Source: a virus. Taken from it: DNA of 61,624 bases. This document shows positions 14,687-23,181 of this stretch, in pieces. How positions within the stretch are numbered: position 1 is the first letter of the stretch; each line of letters begins with the position of its first letter. A model generated the notes under the pieces. It ran no database searches and was not told the origin of the DNA. It saw only the letters and a list, made by a program, of their open reading frames with translations. The position numbers and the translations under genes were made by a program. The stretch spans positions 1 to 61,624 of IMG/VR virus record IMGVR_UViG_3300002334_000053; one strand, written 5' to 3'.

Positions 14687-15309
14687 GTGATACAAAAACA
14701 ACAGTAGCGCAACGATCCGTGATTCTTAGTGCAATCACCGAAGCACCAAAGGGTCACGACGAACGTATCCGCCGAATGATGGCTGACCTGTATAAGAATT
14801 GCACCGGTCGTAAAAGGATGGATAACAATCGTACGCATTCAGCCGCCGGTTTGTGGCAAGACGGCGCGGGCGGTCTTGCGATGGTTGGGTTTGGTGAAAT
14901 TCCAAAACGCATACCCGAGGGTGCGGGTAACGCAGGAACTTCTTTCTACCTTCGCTCGTCTGTTTCAATGATCGTCAACTCGGCGGCTTCGCAGGTGAGT
15001 TCGCAAGACTGTTCGATGGTTGCTATTGGACTTGTTGAAGCTGAAGATATCCCGATGCTTAAAGCGGCTGGTATCGTAAACATCGTTTTGCACAAAGACG
15101 TATACGAACAGATTGATAAGTTGGATGGTTATTTCAAGCATGATGTTTTCAAAAGCCTTGAGATACTGATTGCGTCTTGTGCCGCTTGCGGTATTACCGT
15201 ATGGGGTGTATCTGGTAAGGTTTCGCAGGTTGTTCAACGAAACCTTTCGCAAGATCGTAACTCCAACACGCTAACGCATCGTGTGTTTAATCATGTGTGG
15301 TATCCCTAA
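14683..15309 (+). CDS. Hypothetical protein with a deaminase-like segment (208 aa)
   Basis: Weak resemblance to the cytidine/dCMP deaminase fold: a helix ending VNSAASQV, then CSMVAIGLVEAEDIPMLKAAG and IVNIVLHKD, parallels the HAE helix, the TLEPCxxC helix and the AGIxxVVY strand. The zinc ligands are missing (NSA for HAE, EAEDIPM for EPCPMC), so if related it is catalytically dead. A separate CAAC motif (SCAACG) lies near residue 166. Could also be unrelated. Confidence 0.6.
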   Translation: MSDTKTTVAQRSVILSAITEAPKGHDERIRRMMADLYKNCTGRKRMDNNRTHSAAGLWQDGAGGLAMVGFGEIPKRIPEGAGNAGTSFYLRSSVSMIVNSAASQVSSQDCSMVAIGLVEAEDIPMLKAAGIVNIVLHKDVYEQIDKLDGYFKHDVFKSLEILIASCAACGITVWGVSGKVSQVVQRNLSQDRNSNTLTHRVFNHVWYP

Positions 15310-15353
15310 AAAAGAACACCGCAAGACATTTGAATAAACACCCGCTACAATGC

Positions 15354-15383
15354 AGCCGTTAGTATCAAACACTAGCGGCTTTT
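15354..15383 (+). terminator. Probable rho-independent terminator
   Basis: AGCCGTTAGT (15354-15363) pairs with ACTAGCGGCT (15371-15380), including one G-T wobble, followed by TTT. It lies between the 14683 gene and palindrome copy 6. Confidence 0.65.
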
Positions 15384-15385
15384 GC

Positions 15386-15402
15386 AATTGCGAGCCGCAA
15401 TC
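15386..15402. repeat. Dispersed palindrome, copy 6
   Basis: AATTGCGAGCCGCAATC, 15 nt before the ATG at 15418; one mismatch at the end. Confidence 0.85.
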
Positions 15403-15417
15403 ATGGAGTATAAAAAA

Positions 15418-15729
15418 ATGGCTGCTACGAATGGCGGAACAATTGCTGTTACCGCAACGTCCCTTGCAACGGCTGACACCGTATTTTCCAGTAATCTCAA
15501 TGGCGGTAGTGGTGCGGACGGGTGTAAGGGTATTTCGTTTATCAACGACGGCACGGCTGTTGCCAACGTTTTTTGCGACGGTGTACATGAGCCCGGCGAG
15601 GATACTGAAGGATTCCCTCTTGGTACGGGTGAATCTGTCACATTTGAATCGAATCATATTCGCAGCGTTACGGCATGGGTTGCAAGCGGCAGTGCAAGTT
15701 TGAGGTTTACGGTTACCAAGATCGGTTAA
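15418..15729 (+). CDS. Small Gly/Ser/Thr-rich beta protein, virion-like (103 aa)
   Basis: Not assigned. The composition (Gly, Ser, Thr, Ala, few charges) and predicted beta strands resemble capsid decoration or tail-tip domains; SVTFESNHIRSVTAWVASGS has the pattern of a small beta-sandwich. The start at 15418 has GGAG 10 nt upstream; in-frame ATGs at 15382 and 15403 lie before or in that signal. Confidence 0.65.
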   Translation: MAATNGGTIAVTATSLATADTVFSSNLNGGSGADGCKGISFINDGTAVANVFCDGVHEPGEDTEGFPLGTGESVTFESNHIRSVTAWVASGSASLRFTVTKIG

Positions 15730-15760
15730 ACACAGTTGCTTGATTCGAGGTAAGCGGTTT

Positions 15761-16318
15761 ATGAGTAAAATTCTAAATCAGCACGAGTTGCTTAAGACTG
15801 TCGGTGCAAGTGATGTGCTCGATTACATGTGGAGCCATTCCGTTGGGGGGATGGCTTTTGTTGATCCGAAGGGCGCATTTCTTTGTGTGAACCCTACGCT
15901 CTGTAGTTGGCTCGGGTACGCGCCGAACGAGCTTGAGAATATGACCATCATGGACGTTACCGAACCGGGTGACACTAAAGCCGATATGGCCGCGATGGAT
16001 GACGTGCTCCGAGGGATACGCAACAGTTACACGATGACCAAGCGGTATAAACCGAAGAGCGGCCAACCGTTCGATGCAAAGCTTACGGTTCACGGATGGA
16101 AGGGCGACGACGGCAAAATAGTTTTGTTCTTTTTCTCGCAGGTTGAGAAACTTGATCTTGTTGAGTACCGACCTGTTGACGAATTACGCGTTGTTTACAA
16201 CTTCTTTGTAAACAACAAAAAGATCACACTGATAGCGTTCATAGCTACAGCGCTCGCGGGAGATAGTGCTATCAAGTGGTTGTTCTCAGTGATAGATATT
16301 ATTCGCGGTACGTTTTGA
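15761..16318 (+). CDS. PAS-domain membrane protein next to the holin-like gene
   Basis: Residues about 22-130 form a PAS sensor domain: HSVGGMAFVDPKGAFLCVNP, then CSWLGYAPNEL and MTIMDVTEPGD are the classic FxxxNxAxxxLxGYxxxEL and hinge elements, and a GKIVLFFFSQ strand closes it. A C-terminal hydrophobic segment (about 154-180) should anchor it in the inner membrane. There is no kinase, cyclase or response-regulator part. It is followed 32 bp later by a holin-like gene and a lipoprotein-like gene, so a sensor controlling lysis is possible. The ATG at 15761 follows GAGG. Confidence 0.8.
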   Translation: MSKILNQHELLKTVGASDVLDYMWSHSVGGMAFVDPKGAFLCVNPTLCSWLGYAPNELENMTIMDVTEPGDTKADMAAMDDVLRGIRNSYTMTKRYKPKSGQPFDAKLTVHGWKGDDGKIVLFFFSQVEKLDLVEYRPVDELRVVYNFFVNNKKITLIAFIATALAGDSAIKWLFSVIDIIRGTF

Positions 16319-16350
16319 TGTTTCTAGTTAAATAAAGAAAGGCGGTCTGC

Positions 16351-16617
16351 ATGGACCCACAAAATAAATCGAAGGTTTGGTATAAGTCGAAAACCATCAT
16401 CGGTATCATTATCGGTGCGGTGTTCGCAACACTGGCGATGGCAGGCAATCCCGTTCAGGGACTCACCGAAGATCAGCTTGTAAACCAGATCATGGATTTG
16501 GTTGAGGTTGGCGGTGTGGTTGTCGGCAATATCCTTGCCGTGTTCGGTCGTCTCACCGCGTCGAGCGTGATTGTCGGCAGTGCGAAGAAAGCGGTGAAGT
16601 CCCATGAGCCGATTTAA
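16351..16617 (+). CDS. Holin-like small membrane protein (88 aa)
   Basis: Probably makes the inner-membrane lesion that triggers lysis. Two hydrophobic segments, about 15-32 (IIGIIIGAVFATLAMAG) and about 50-66 (VVVGNILAVFGRLTA), separated by an acidic linker, and a basic C-terminus (KKAVKSHEPI), are typical of small two-pass holins. AAAGG precedes the ATG. It overlaps the following lipoprotein-like gene by 14 nt. Function is inferred from size, topology and neighbours. Confidence 0.7.
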   Translation: MDPQNKSKVWYKSKTIIGIIIGAVFATLAMAGNPVQGLTEDQLVNQIMDLVEVGGVVVGNILAVFGRLTASSVIVGSAKKAVKSHEPI

Positions 16618-17359
16618 CAACCGTGCAATCAATTTCATTGTGACGTGTGCTTTGGCCGTTCTTGTGCTTGTAACATTTGCCGCTTCGGTCTCGTGCTCCC
16701 CACTTCCGCAAGTATCAGCACAGGTGATCCAGAACAATGCCGATGCAACAATCCGACTCGCAAGCAACGATTCGGCATTGTTCGGGCTTCTCAAGAAACA
16801 AACCGAAGCTATCGCGGGCGCAAAGCGGGAGTTGATGCTAGGCCATATCGAGGCTGATATTATTCTGTCTCGATACGTTGAAGATGGTGTTGTTGATATT
16901 GCGAAGATTCAAGGTCACCTTGAGAACGCCGGAATCGTTAGGCCGTATCGAAACGAAATCATTGCACAGATTCGTAACGGATACTGGACGATTGCCGAGT
17001 CTGCTGATTGGCTTGTGCTGCATAGTAGCGTTCGGGCTCTACCTACGGGTTCAACACGCACACAAGCCTTAGACAGCACCTTAGCCCGCCTACAAGTGGT
17101 TTCAGAGCACGATGTGAACATGTCTTTGATTCTTACAGGTATCGACACGTGGGCAATGGATACGTTCGCCCTATGGCAAAGCGTGGACGCGAACAATAAA
17201 TCGTTGGTTGAGTTCGCAACCACAACGTACGAATCGAATGAATGGTTGACAGATCAGGCGGAATCGTATTGGTCGGAACTTGTGCTCGGCAGTATCGACA
17301 ACCCTGAAGTGAAGTCAGATTTGGTCAGGTTCTTCGGAGCCTTGATCCGTAACCAATAA
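16604..17359 (+). CDS. Lipoprotein-like or secreted protein, possible lysis accessory (251 aa)
   Basis: The N-terminus has a basic start, a hydrophobic run (about 10-27) and Cys31 in ASVSCSP, an imperfect lipobox, so export and lipid attachment are likely. The mature part is helical and acidic without a catalytic motif. Location after a holin-like gene would suit an outer-membrane spanin or periplasmic factor, but the length is far above usual spanins. An alternative is a structural or superinfection-exclusion protein. Confidence 0.65.
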   Translation: MSRFNNRAINFIVTCALAVLVLVTFAASVSCSPLPQVSAQVIQNNADATIRLASNDSALFGLLKKQTEAIAGAKRELMLGHIEADIILSRYVEDGVVDIAKIQGHLENAGIVRPYRNEIIAQIRNGYWTIAESADWLVLHSSVRALPTGSTRTQALDSTLARLQVVSEHDVNMSLILTGIDTWAMDTFALWQSVDANNKSLVEFATTTYESNEWLTDQAESYWSELVLGSIDNPEVKSDLVRFFGALIRNQ

Positions 17360-17374
17360 TTGCAAGCCGCAATT
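17358..17374. repeat. Dispersed palindrome, copy 7
   Basis: AATTGCAAGCCGCAATT, overlapping the TAA stop region of the 16604 gene and 33 nt before the ATG at 17408. Confidence 0.9.
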
Positions 17375-17407
17375 CAAACCCCTTTGAAATGAAGAACGGA
17401 AAAACAG

Positions 17408-17971
17408 ATGAACGATACAGCAGAAACAAACGCGCCTAGCGACACGGGCGAAACAGTTGAAGAAGAAAAGACGGCTGAAGTTGAAGCCAGTGAAGAAAGT
17501 TTGATTGCGATTGCAGCGAAAGAGAATGCCGCAGAGAATGCCGCAAAACAATGGGACATTGAGCCGCCCGTTGCAAACGTTGCCGTAACGATCTCTGATC
17601 TTCGCAACGTACCGATTACATCGGAACACATCGCTTCTAAACTTCTTTCAGGTGAAGGTCTTGACGAACCCGAGTTGCGGGTACTTGTTGCGGTGCTTAG
17701 TGACTACACGGCCGTATCAATGGCGTTCAACGATCTTGCTGAAGCCTACGGAGTCGTTGCGGGTAGAACGCATGTTGCAATGGGTATGCTATCTGACGCA
17801 CAAATGACTGTTACGAATTCGATTGAGGGCTACAATCCTATCCAAGCAAATGTTTTGCTGAGTTCCGATGAGGACCGCAAGCAACTTGGTAAGGCCGTGA
17901 AGAAGTCTTCTAGTTTGGAAGAAATGATTTCGTCAGTTCTCAGCATGGGTATGCGACTCATGGGACTCTAA
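17408..17971 (+). CDS. Hypothetical acidic protein (187 aa)
   Basis: Not recognised. Residues 1-45 are Glu/Thr/Ala-rich and likely disordered; the rest is helical (EPELRVLVAVLSDYTAVSMA; SSSLEEMISSVLSMGMRLMG). It precedes a terminator and the large sialidase-like tail protein. A tail-fibre chaperone is conceivable from position only. Confidence 0.7.
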   Translation: MNDTAETNAPSDTGETVEEEKTAEVEASEESLIAIAAKENAAENAAKQWDIEPPVANVAVTISDLRNVPITSEHIASKLLSGEGLDEPELRVLVAVLSDYTAVSMAFNDLAEAYGVVAGRTHVAMGMLSDAQMTVTNSIEGYNPIQANVLLSSDEDRKQLGKAVKKSSSLEEMISSVLSMGMRLMGL

Positions 17972-17976
17972 GAACC

Positions 17977-18011
17977 ATCCGCGTTGCACGAAAGCGTTAC
18001 GCGGATTTTTA
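17977..18011 (+). terminator. Rho-independent terminator
   Basis: ATCCGCGT (17977-17984) pairs perfectly with ACGCGGAT (17999-18006), followed by TTTTTA. An upstream TTG start for the next gene would lie inside this stem, so it is rejected. Confidence 0.85.
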
Positions 18012-18052
18012 CAGAAATTACAAACTTCCTTTCACACAAGGGAATTATTGCA

Positions 18053-21000
18053 ATGGAAATTGTAGATTACCGCGAGCAAAGCAAGCATATCGATATGTTG
18101 AGTTTTTCACGAGGTGCTTATACCCGAAAATGGGACGGTGAACATCTTTCGCCTAACGTGAAACGGTTTGCAAGAAGAAAAGCAATCTGTAGCCGCACAC
18201 CGATTACCGATTTGGTCACAGATACAATTATACAACACGGGTCGGGGTTTGATGAGATAAGAGCAAGCGGCTACGCAAGTGATATGACGCGAATGATTTC
18301 TATGAGGGTTACATCCCCGAGGAAATTGAACGATGCGGGTAATGCCGTGCAAGGAACGAACGGCGACGTTCAAATATATGTTGGTGATGTTAAAACTATA
18401 TTTGCAAAAATACAATCTGGTGAATATACGTCCCCTTCACTTGTTAACGGTTACGGTTACGCGTCTTATGACGAGGGCGAGATATACATGTACGGCGGCG
18501 TGTGGCAGGGGTACATGGGTGGTCTAGACGGTGCAGTGGCATCATTGTTTAGTGGAGCGGAACCCGTAAGAACATTCGAGGCAATACCCGAATGGCTAGA
18601 TAAGCCTGATTCTGAAAGTTACGACGGGGCCGTTTCTTTCACACCTGCGTACGGCAGTGTACGGCGCGGTTGTTTGGTCGCTCAATTCCGAGGTGCCCGG
18701 TATGTCGGGAATGTTGATGCGACAGACTCAACGCGTTGGTCGTGTGACGGTACGGGTTATTTCATGTGGCAAGAACCGGCAAACAAAGCTTCGCCTGTAG
18801 GTCACTGGACAAAGCTTCGAGACCATAACGATTGGGTAAACGTTGGACAGCCGCACGGCGACCTGTTCGGCGATGCGTCTAATTACCGATACGATCATTG
18901 TGTTGGCAGAATACGAAACTCTGAATGGTCGAGAGTTCGTTGGTCAACACTTGGCGTGCGTAATTCAGAATCCATATCGAAGGTTTTTTGTTATGCAGAT
19001 GACTATATGCACGGCGGTACGATAGATGGTGTTACTGGTAGTAAAGGTGCTGTTCAGTCGCTTTTCTCTATTGATTATGACGGCTCTACGTACACGCTAT
19101 CCTCGAAGGTTGACTTTCACGAATTGTATGACCCGGCATCTGATTCAGACGTTGAAGCTGACGACCAGAGACATGGGCACGGCTGTTACCTACATCTGGT
19201 TTGGAATGCAGCGAACACTGCTAGGTATATGGTTTTGGTCGTAGCCTCTTCGGACAATCCCTTCGACGGTCTTTCGGCTATGTACTTGCCGTACAACTAT
19301 GATCCCAACGATCCAGATGCAGGAACTTGGGAAGCTAATTTCAGTGATCCTACTGAGTGGGTTGGTGATTCTCAATCAGACTTTGCAAACAAGATTTGGC
19401 TTACAGGCGGCGAATACACCGATGCACTTGCATCAGGTGGACGGTTATTTTCCTTGACGCAAGGACCGAACGATGATGAGTTTTTGGCTACATCCGATGC
19501 AAACTTCGCACCCGTGACCGTTATTACGTGGACTAAGATTGATGAGCCGCCTACGTTTAGAGCAGCTTTTAACCAAGCTGACTTTGGACCTAGTTACTCT
19601 TTCGATCTTGTACAAGATAAGCCGGGAGACCCTACGAGCAAGATGGCATGTTTGGTTTGGCGTGGCGGACCCAACAATGGATACAGTGACTTGTCAGATG
19701 ATACGTACCGCGCAATGTTGAGTGATGACGGGGGCGACACTTGGGGAATGGGTCATTACCCGTACTTGCCCGGTAGGTGCTTGGCAATCATTCAGAACCA
19801 TATCTTGTTTTGTGGGTCTTTCGATATCAAGAAAGCCGAATGGCCGGAAATTATCAAAGGCCCGTTCTTGACGATGGCTAGAGGCGGTTTGAATATGGGT
19901 GCCTTTGATCCCCCAGCTAGTCGTGATCCAATGTCTATCGGTGAATTCGGTTCACTCACATCACCCGATGTTGAATTGGGGTTGGAAAGAGCCGATAGCG
20001 GTTCTGGTGTGAATACAAACAATGGCGGGTTCGTACACGATGGCGTCGAGCTTCCACGCGATCCGGGTGATGCTGTTTTCGCAGGGTTTATTTATACCGG
20101 CACTAGTGGCGGAGAATCTATGTTGATAAATCCGTTCTTCCACAATTCAAGCAAGTCGAATGATGGTGAACTTGTAGACGGCCAAGCTCAGATCACTTAT
20201 GTAGGTTTGGCTTTACGATCAAATTGGGAGTGGCCCACAAGACAGATCGGCTCGAATACCTTTGCCATTCGTCTTTATACAGGCGGCGGTGATAATGGTA
20301 ATGAGTTACCCGAAGATTCGGCGGTCTATGTTCCTGCTGGTTCTGCCCGAGCGTTCTCTTTTGACAGTACAGAAGAATGGACAGAATTTACCGTGACCTA
20401 TCCGGCAGGATTTAATTTTGATGACCTTGCAAACAGTATGAGTAATACAGGTTTGCGTTTCAGAATAAAGCCGAATGGTAACAATTGGGCTGCCGGTGTT
20501 TACTACACGTACGAGCAGGTGTACCAAGGTCCGCATTGGCCGATGTTCCCTACGCCACCCGGCGCAGATAATGACTCTTCCGCATTTCCTGAAACGGTTT
20601 TACTGAATTGGGTTGTGCCCGTAAATCATGTTATTTTCGGCGCGAGAGTCATCCCGATTTCATTGAACCCGAGACTTCTACCTTGGTTCATCAATACCGT
20701 TGATTCTAACATGCAAGATGCGGGCGACCCAGCAGCCGTACCGGGTTCAACCGAAGCGCCGCTTCCACAGAATTATTATGAACAAAACATGGAGCTTGTT
20801 TTCTGTGAAAACGTTATCACCCTTTGCGAGCATGGCGATACAACCAGCGATGATTTCGTAAGGCTTGAAATAATCGATCAAGCCGATTCGGATAGTGGTT
20901 CGACGATGCCGCCAGTGATTATTAGATTGAGTGGGGAAATGAACGGGGTTCCGTTCTCTTCAGATACCAATCTGTCTGACGCTGACGGCAGGCACGTGAT

Positions 21001-21346
21001 GATGACAGGCGGGGACAATATCCTGTTTGCCTTACATGTGCTAAGCTCGGGCGTCTACGCTGCCGTAGAAATTGGTGGCGTGTTCAAAGCGACGGCTGTT
21101 GTAACCGGAACAACGGCAACGATGACTTATATACAAGATGGTGCTAATTTCCAACATGTGAAATCTAAAGCAATGGAGTTAGAATATATCTTCACATCGC
21201 TTATGACAGAGGCGGAATATGGAAACGACGAAGATAGATTCGCAAGCTTCATTTCTTTGATTCGTGATATTGATGTGAACGACTCGGTTGGTATCAGCAA
21301 ATCAATAGGCGGGCGACACGGAATTACAGTTGTAGAAAGAGTTTAA
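18053..21346 (+). CDS. Large tail/receptor-binding protein with a sialidase-type Asp-box (1097 aa)
   Basis: Probably a virion adhesin or glycan-degrading tail protein. Near residue 556 the motif SDDGGDTWG is an Asp-box (SxDxGxTW), the turn that repeats in six-blade sialidase propellers; the surrounding sequence is rich in Trp, Gly and Asp with many beta strands. Only one clear Asp-box is visible, so a full enzyme is not proven. The ATG at 18053 has AAGGGA upstream. No membrane segment or signal peptide. Located apart from the main tail genes. Confidence 0.75.
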   Translation: MEIVDYREQSKHIDMLSFSRGAYTRKWDGEHLSPNVKRFARRKAICSRTPITDLVTDTIIQHGSGFDEIRASGYASDMTRMISMRVTSPRKLNDAGNAVQGTNGDVQIYVGDVKTIFAKIQSGEYTSPSLVNGYGYASYDEGEIYMYGGVWQGYMGGLDGAVASLFSGAEPVRTFEAIPEWLDKPDSESYDGAVSFTPAYGSVRRGCLVAQFRGARYVGNVDATDSTRWSCDGTGYFMWQEPANKASPVGHWTKLRDHNDWVNVGQPHGDLFGDASNYRYDHCVGRIRNSEWSRVRWSTLGVRNSESISKVFCYADDYMHGGTIDGVTGSKGAVQSLFSIDYDGSTYTLSSKVDFHELYDPASDSDVEADDQRHGHGCYLHLVWNAANTARYMVLVVASSDNPFDGLSAMYLPYNYDPNDPDAGTWEANFSDPTEWVGDSQSDFANKIWLTGGEYTDALASGGRLFSLTQGPNDDEFLATSDANFAPVTVITWTKIDEPPTFRAAFNQADFGPSYSFDLVQDKPGDPTSKMACLVWRGGPNNGYSDLSDDTYRAMLSDDGGDTWGMGHYPYLPGRCLAIIQNHILFCGSFDIKKAEWPEIIKGPFLTMARGGLNMGAFDPPASRDPMSIGEFGSLTSPDVELGLERADSGSGVNTNNGGFVHDGVELPRDPGDAVFAGFIYTGTSGGESMLINPFFHNSSKSNDGELVDGQAQITYVGLALRSNWEWPTRQIGSNTFAIRLYTGGGDNGNELPEDSAVYVPAGSARAFSFDSTEEWTEFTVTYPAGFNFDDLANSMSNTGLRFRIKPNGNNWAAGVYYTYEQVYQGPHWPMFPTPPGADNDSSAFPETVLLNWVVPVNHVIFGARVIPISLNPRLLPWFINTVDSNMQDAGDPAAVPGSTEAPLPQNYYEQNMELVFCENVITLCEHGDTTSDDFVRLEIIDQADSDSGSTMPPVIIRLSGEMNGVPFSSDTNLSDADGRHVMMTGGDNILFALHVLSSGVYAAVEIGGVFKATAVVTGTTATMTYIQDGANFQHVKSKAMELEYIFTSLMTEAEYGNDEDRFASFISLIRDIDVNDSVGISKSIGGRHGITVVERV

Positions 21347-21389
21347 TTTACTTGTACAGCGTCGAATAATTTTCGATTGGTAAAATACA

Positions 21390-21893
21390 ATGCCTCAAGA
21401 AGAAAACAGTCATCAAGGAGATTCAAATGATATGGAATCCGGTAACCGGGACAAACTCATTGATAATGATTCAGATAATGGCAATGATGAACTTGCGCCA
21501 TGTTTGCAAGAGACTAACGAAGAATACATTTCTAGCAGTATCAAGCTTGCGACCTTTGAACAGTTGTGGGATGAGTTATCTGGCCGACTATCGCACGCGG
21601 TGTTGCTCGCCGAAGCACCGGTCAGAGCCTTCCCTTGGCCTAAAGATCAGATGTTCTCTTCGATAAAGAAACGCGACAGAGGTGATGATATAGCCTTCGT
21701 TGTTTCTTTGAAGGGTTCAAAGTTTGCTTGTTACGGTTTAACAAAACTTGGTGAAGATCGTGTTTCCGGTTATATTCGTAATGAACAGTTCTCCGAGAGA
21801 TGGCAGACTGGGCCGAGTGGAAAAATTGAATATTTCTACGTTGCAAAAGACCAAGATTTAGATGATGGAGAATTTACCGATGACGATTCATAG
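21390..21893 (+). CDS. Hypothetical protein (167 aa)
   Basis: Not recognised. Acidic, likely disordered first 45 residues (many Asp/Asn), then a mixed domain with QLWDELSGRLSHAVLLAEAP and basic KKRDRGDDIAFVV. AAGATT precedes the ATG weakly. It overlaps the next gene by 14 nt. Confidence 0.7.
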   Translation: MPQEENSHQGDSNDMESGNRDKLIDNDSDNGNDELAPCLQETNEEYISSSIKLATFEQLWDELSGRLSHAVLLAEAPVRAFPWPKDQMFSSIKKRDRGDDIAFVVSLKGSKFACYGLTKLGEDRVSGYIRNEQFSERWQTGPSGKIEYFYVAKDQDLDDGEFTDDDS

Positions 21894-22350
21894 CAGCGAT
21901 TGGAACATGCCTGTTGGGACATACAGCGTCACAGACGGCGGCATAGCGATAGCAGGTCATACGTGCATGGTGAACCCGAACCGGTTCTATCAAGTCACAT
22001 GCGACACGCTCGGCGCTAGTGATATCATCAATATCGAAGTCAAGCCTAAATACCAAATGTCACTCGGTGTTTTTGTCCGTCAGATTCAGATAATGAGTTC
22101 CAAGCATTACTTCAATAGACGGCACGATCAAAATGTGCTTAGTGCTTTGCGCAATACGTTGAGCCAAACTGAAAAAGGATTTCTTTCGTCAACCGATCCG
22201 ACTATCGGCCCGATTCTTAATCTCGGGTATGACGAAACAAAGATGACAGATGAACAGGCAGATCGTTACAGGCGGGGCGTTACCAAAAGCCTTGACAGCC
22301 TTTCAACTGCCAAATCAATTGTTGACGTGACCGCAAAAGAAACAGACTGA
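21880..22350 (+). CDS. Hypothetical protein (156 aa)
   Basis: Not recognised. The start at 21880 has GGAG 9 nt upstream; ATGs at 21862 and 21865 lie before that signal. Beta-rich first half (YSVTDGGIAIAGHTCMVNPNRFYQV), helical end with RRGVTKSLDSLSTAKS. Might be a small structural accessory of the preceding tail protein. Confidence 0.7.
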   Translation: MTIHSSDWNMPVGTYSVTDGGIAIAGHTCMVNPNRFYQVTCDTLGASDIINIEVKPKYQMSLGVFVRQIQIMSSKHYFNRRHDQNVLSALRNTLSQTEKGFLSSTDPTIGPILNLGYDETKMTDEQADRYRRGVTKSLDSLSTAKSIVDVTAKETD

Positions 22351-22373
22351 GTAGAACCTTTGGAGGGTATGCA

Positions 22374-22871
22374 ATGCCTGTTAATATGCGTCCGACATTT
22401 CTAAATACAATCACCCAACTGATTGAATCTTCAAAAACAGATTCGTGGCGCATGGGATGTTTGCAGAAGACAAACCTTGAATGGGAAATTGTGTCGCTAT
22501 ACAAGGCGAACACGTATATATATTCTGTTGACAACACACCAGCTGACAAATGCCCGGACGATTTTGATGATTGGGATATGCGTTTTCGTTGGACATGGGG
22601 GTACCGTCAACTTGAATGGGATAGCGTATTGGTGTCGGTTGCAAAGTCACTCACACACGATCAACCATCGGCTCTTTTCGTTCTTGAGAAACTACGCACG
22701 CATGGTTTGTTGTTTGCAGATGGTCGTATTCATCCACTACTTGAATCTTCTTTGAGATCGCATAACGAAAAAAGCCTGTTGGCAATTGACGTTGAACGAA
22801 ATGATTTATTCATAAAGGAAATCGACCAAAGAAATAAAATCAAAGAACTGTCTAAAAGCAAAAAACCCTGA
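22374..22871 (+). CDS. Hypothetical Trp-rich protein (165 aa)
   Basis: Not recognised. The N-terminal half is unusually Trp-rich (DSWRMG, NLEWEIV, DDWDMRFRWTWGY), and the C-terminal half is helical and basic. GGAGGG is well placed before the ATG. No known motif. Confidence 0.75.
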   Translation: MPVNMRPTFLNTITQLIESSKTDSWRMGCLQKTNLEWEIVSLYKANTYIYSVDNTPADKCPDDFDDWDMRFRWTWGYRQLEWDSVLVSVAKSLTHDQPSALFVLEKLRTHGLLFADGRIHPLLESSLRSHNEKSLLAIDVERNDLFIKEIDQRNKIKELSKSKKP

Positions 22872-22884
22872 ACAGGATTTCAAA

Positions 22885-23181
22885 ATGTCTACAGTTAGAA
22901 CAATGAAAAAGACTGTTACGATTATTGATTCTGAACCGCACAATACATATACGAGAAGAGCGTATTTATTCCGTCTTGATTCAAACCGGGTTGCGATAAT
23001 GGGTGTTGAAGTTTGCGAAGGGTTAGAAGTACATCCTTCGTCTTGTGTTCTCAGAGAGAGTTTGTCACGGTCGATTCACCTGTCGCGAAATTGGTGTGAC
23101 AGAGTAAAACCATTTGATATAGATCAGAGTTTAGTTGTTTGCCTAGCAGGTGTTTTACATGATGAGTCGAAAAAGGTGTAA
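22885..23181 (+). CDS. Hypothetical protein (98 aa)
   Basis: Not recognised. Beta-type pattern (VTIIDSEPHNTYTRRAYLFRL) with three cysteines. Its 3' end overlaps the glycosyltransferase 5' region by about 23 nt. Confidence 0.7.
   Translation: MSTVRTMKKTVTIIDSEPHNTYTRRAYLFRLDSNRVAIMGVEVCEGLEVHPSSCVLRESLSRSIHLSRNWCDRVKPFDIDQSLVVCLAGVLHDESKKV

Noticed and set aside
17984-18052. N-terminal extension of the 18053 gene from TTG 17984
   Set aside because: The TTG lies inside the terminator stem.
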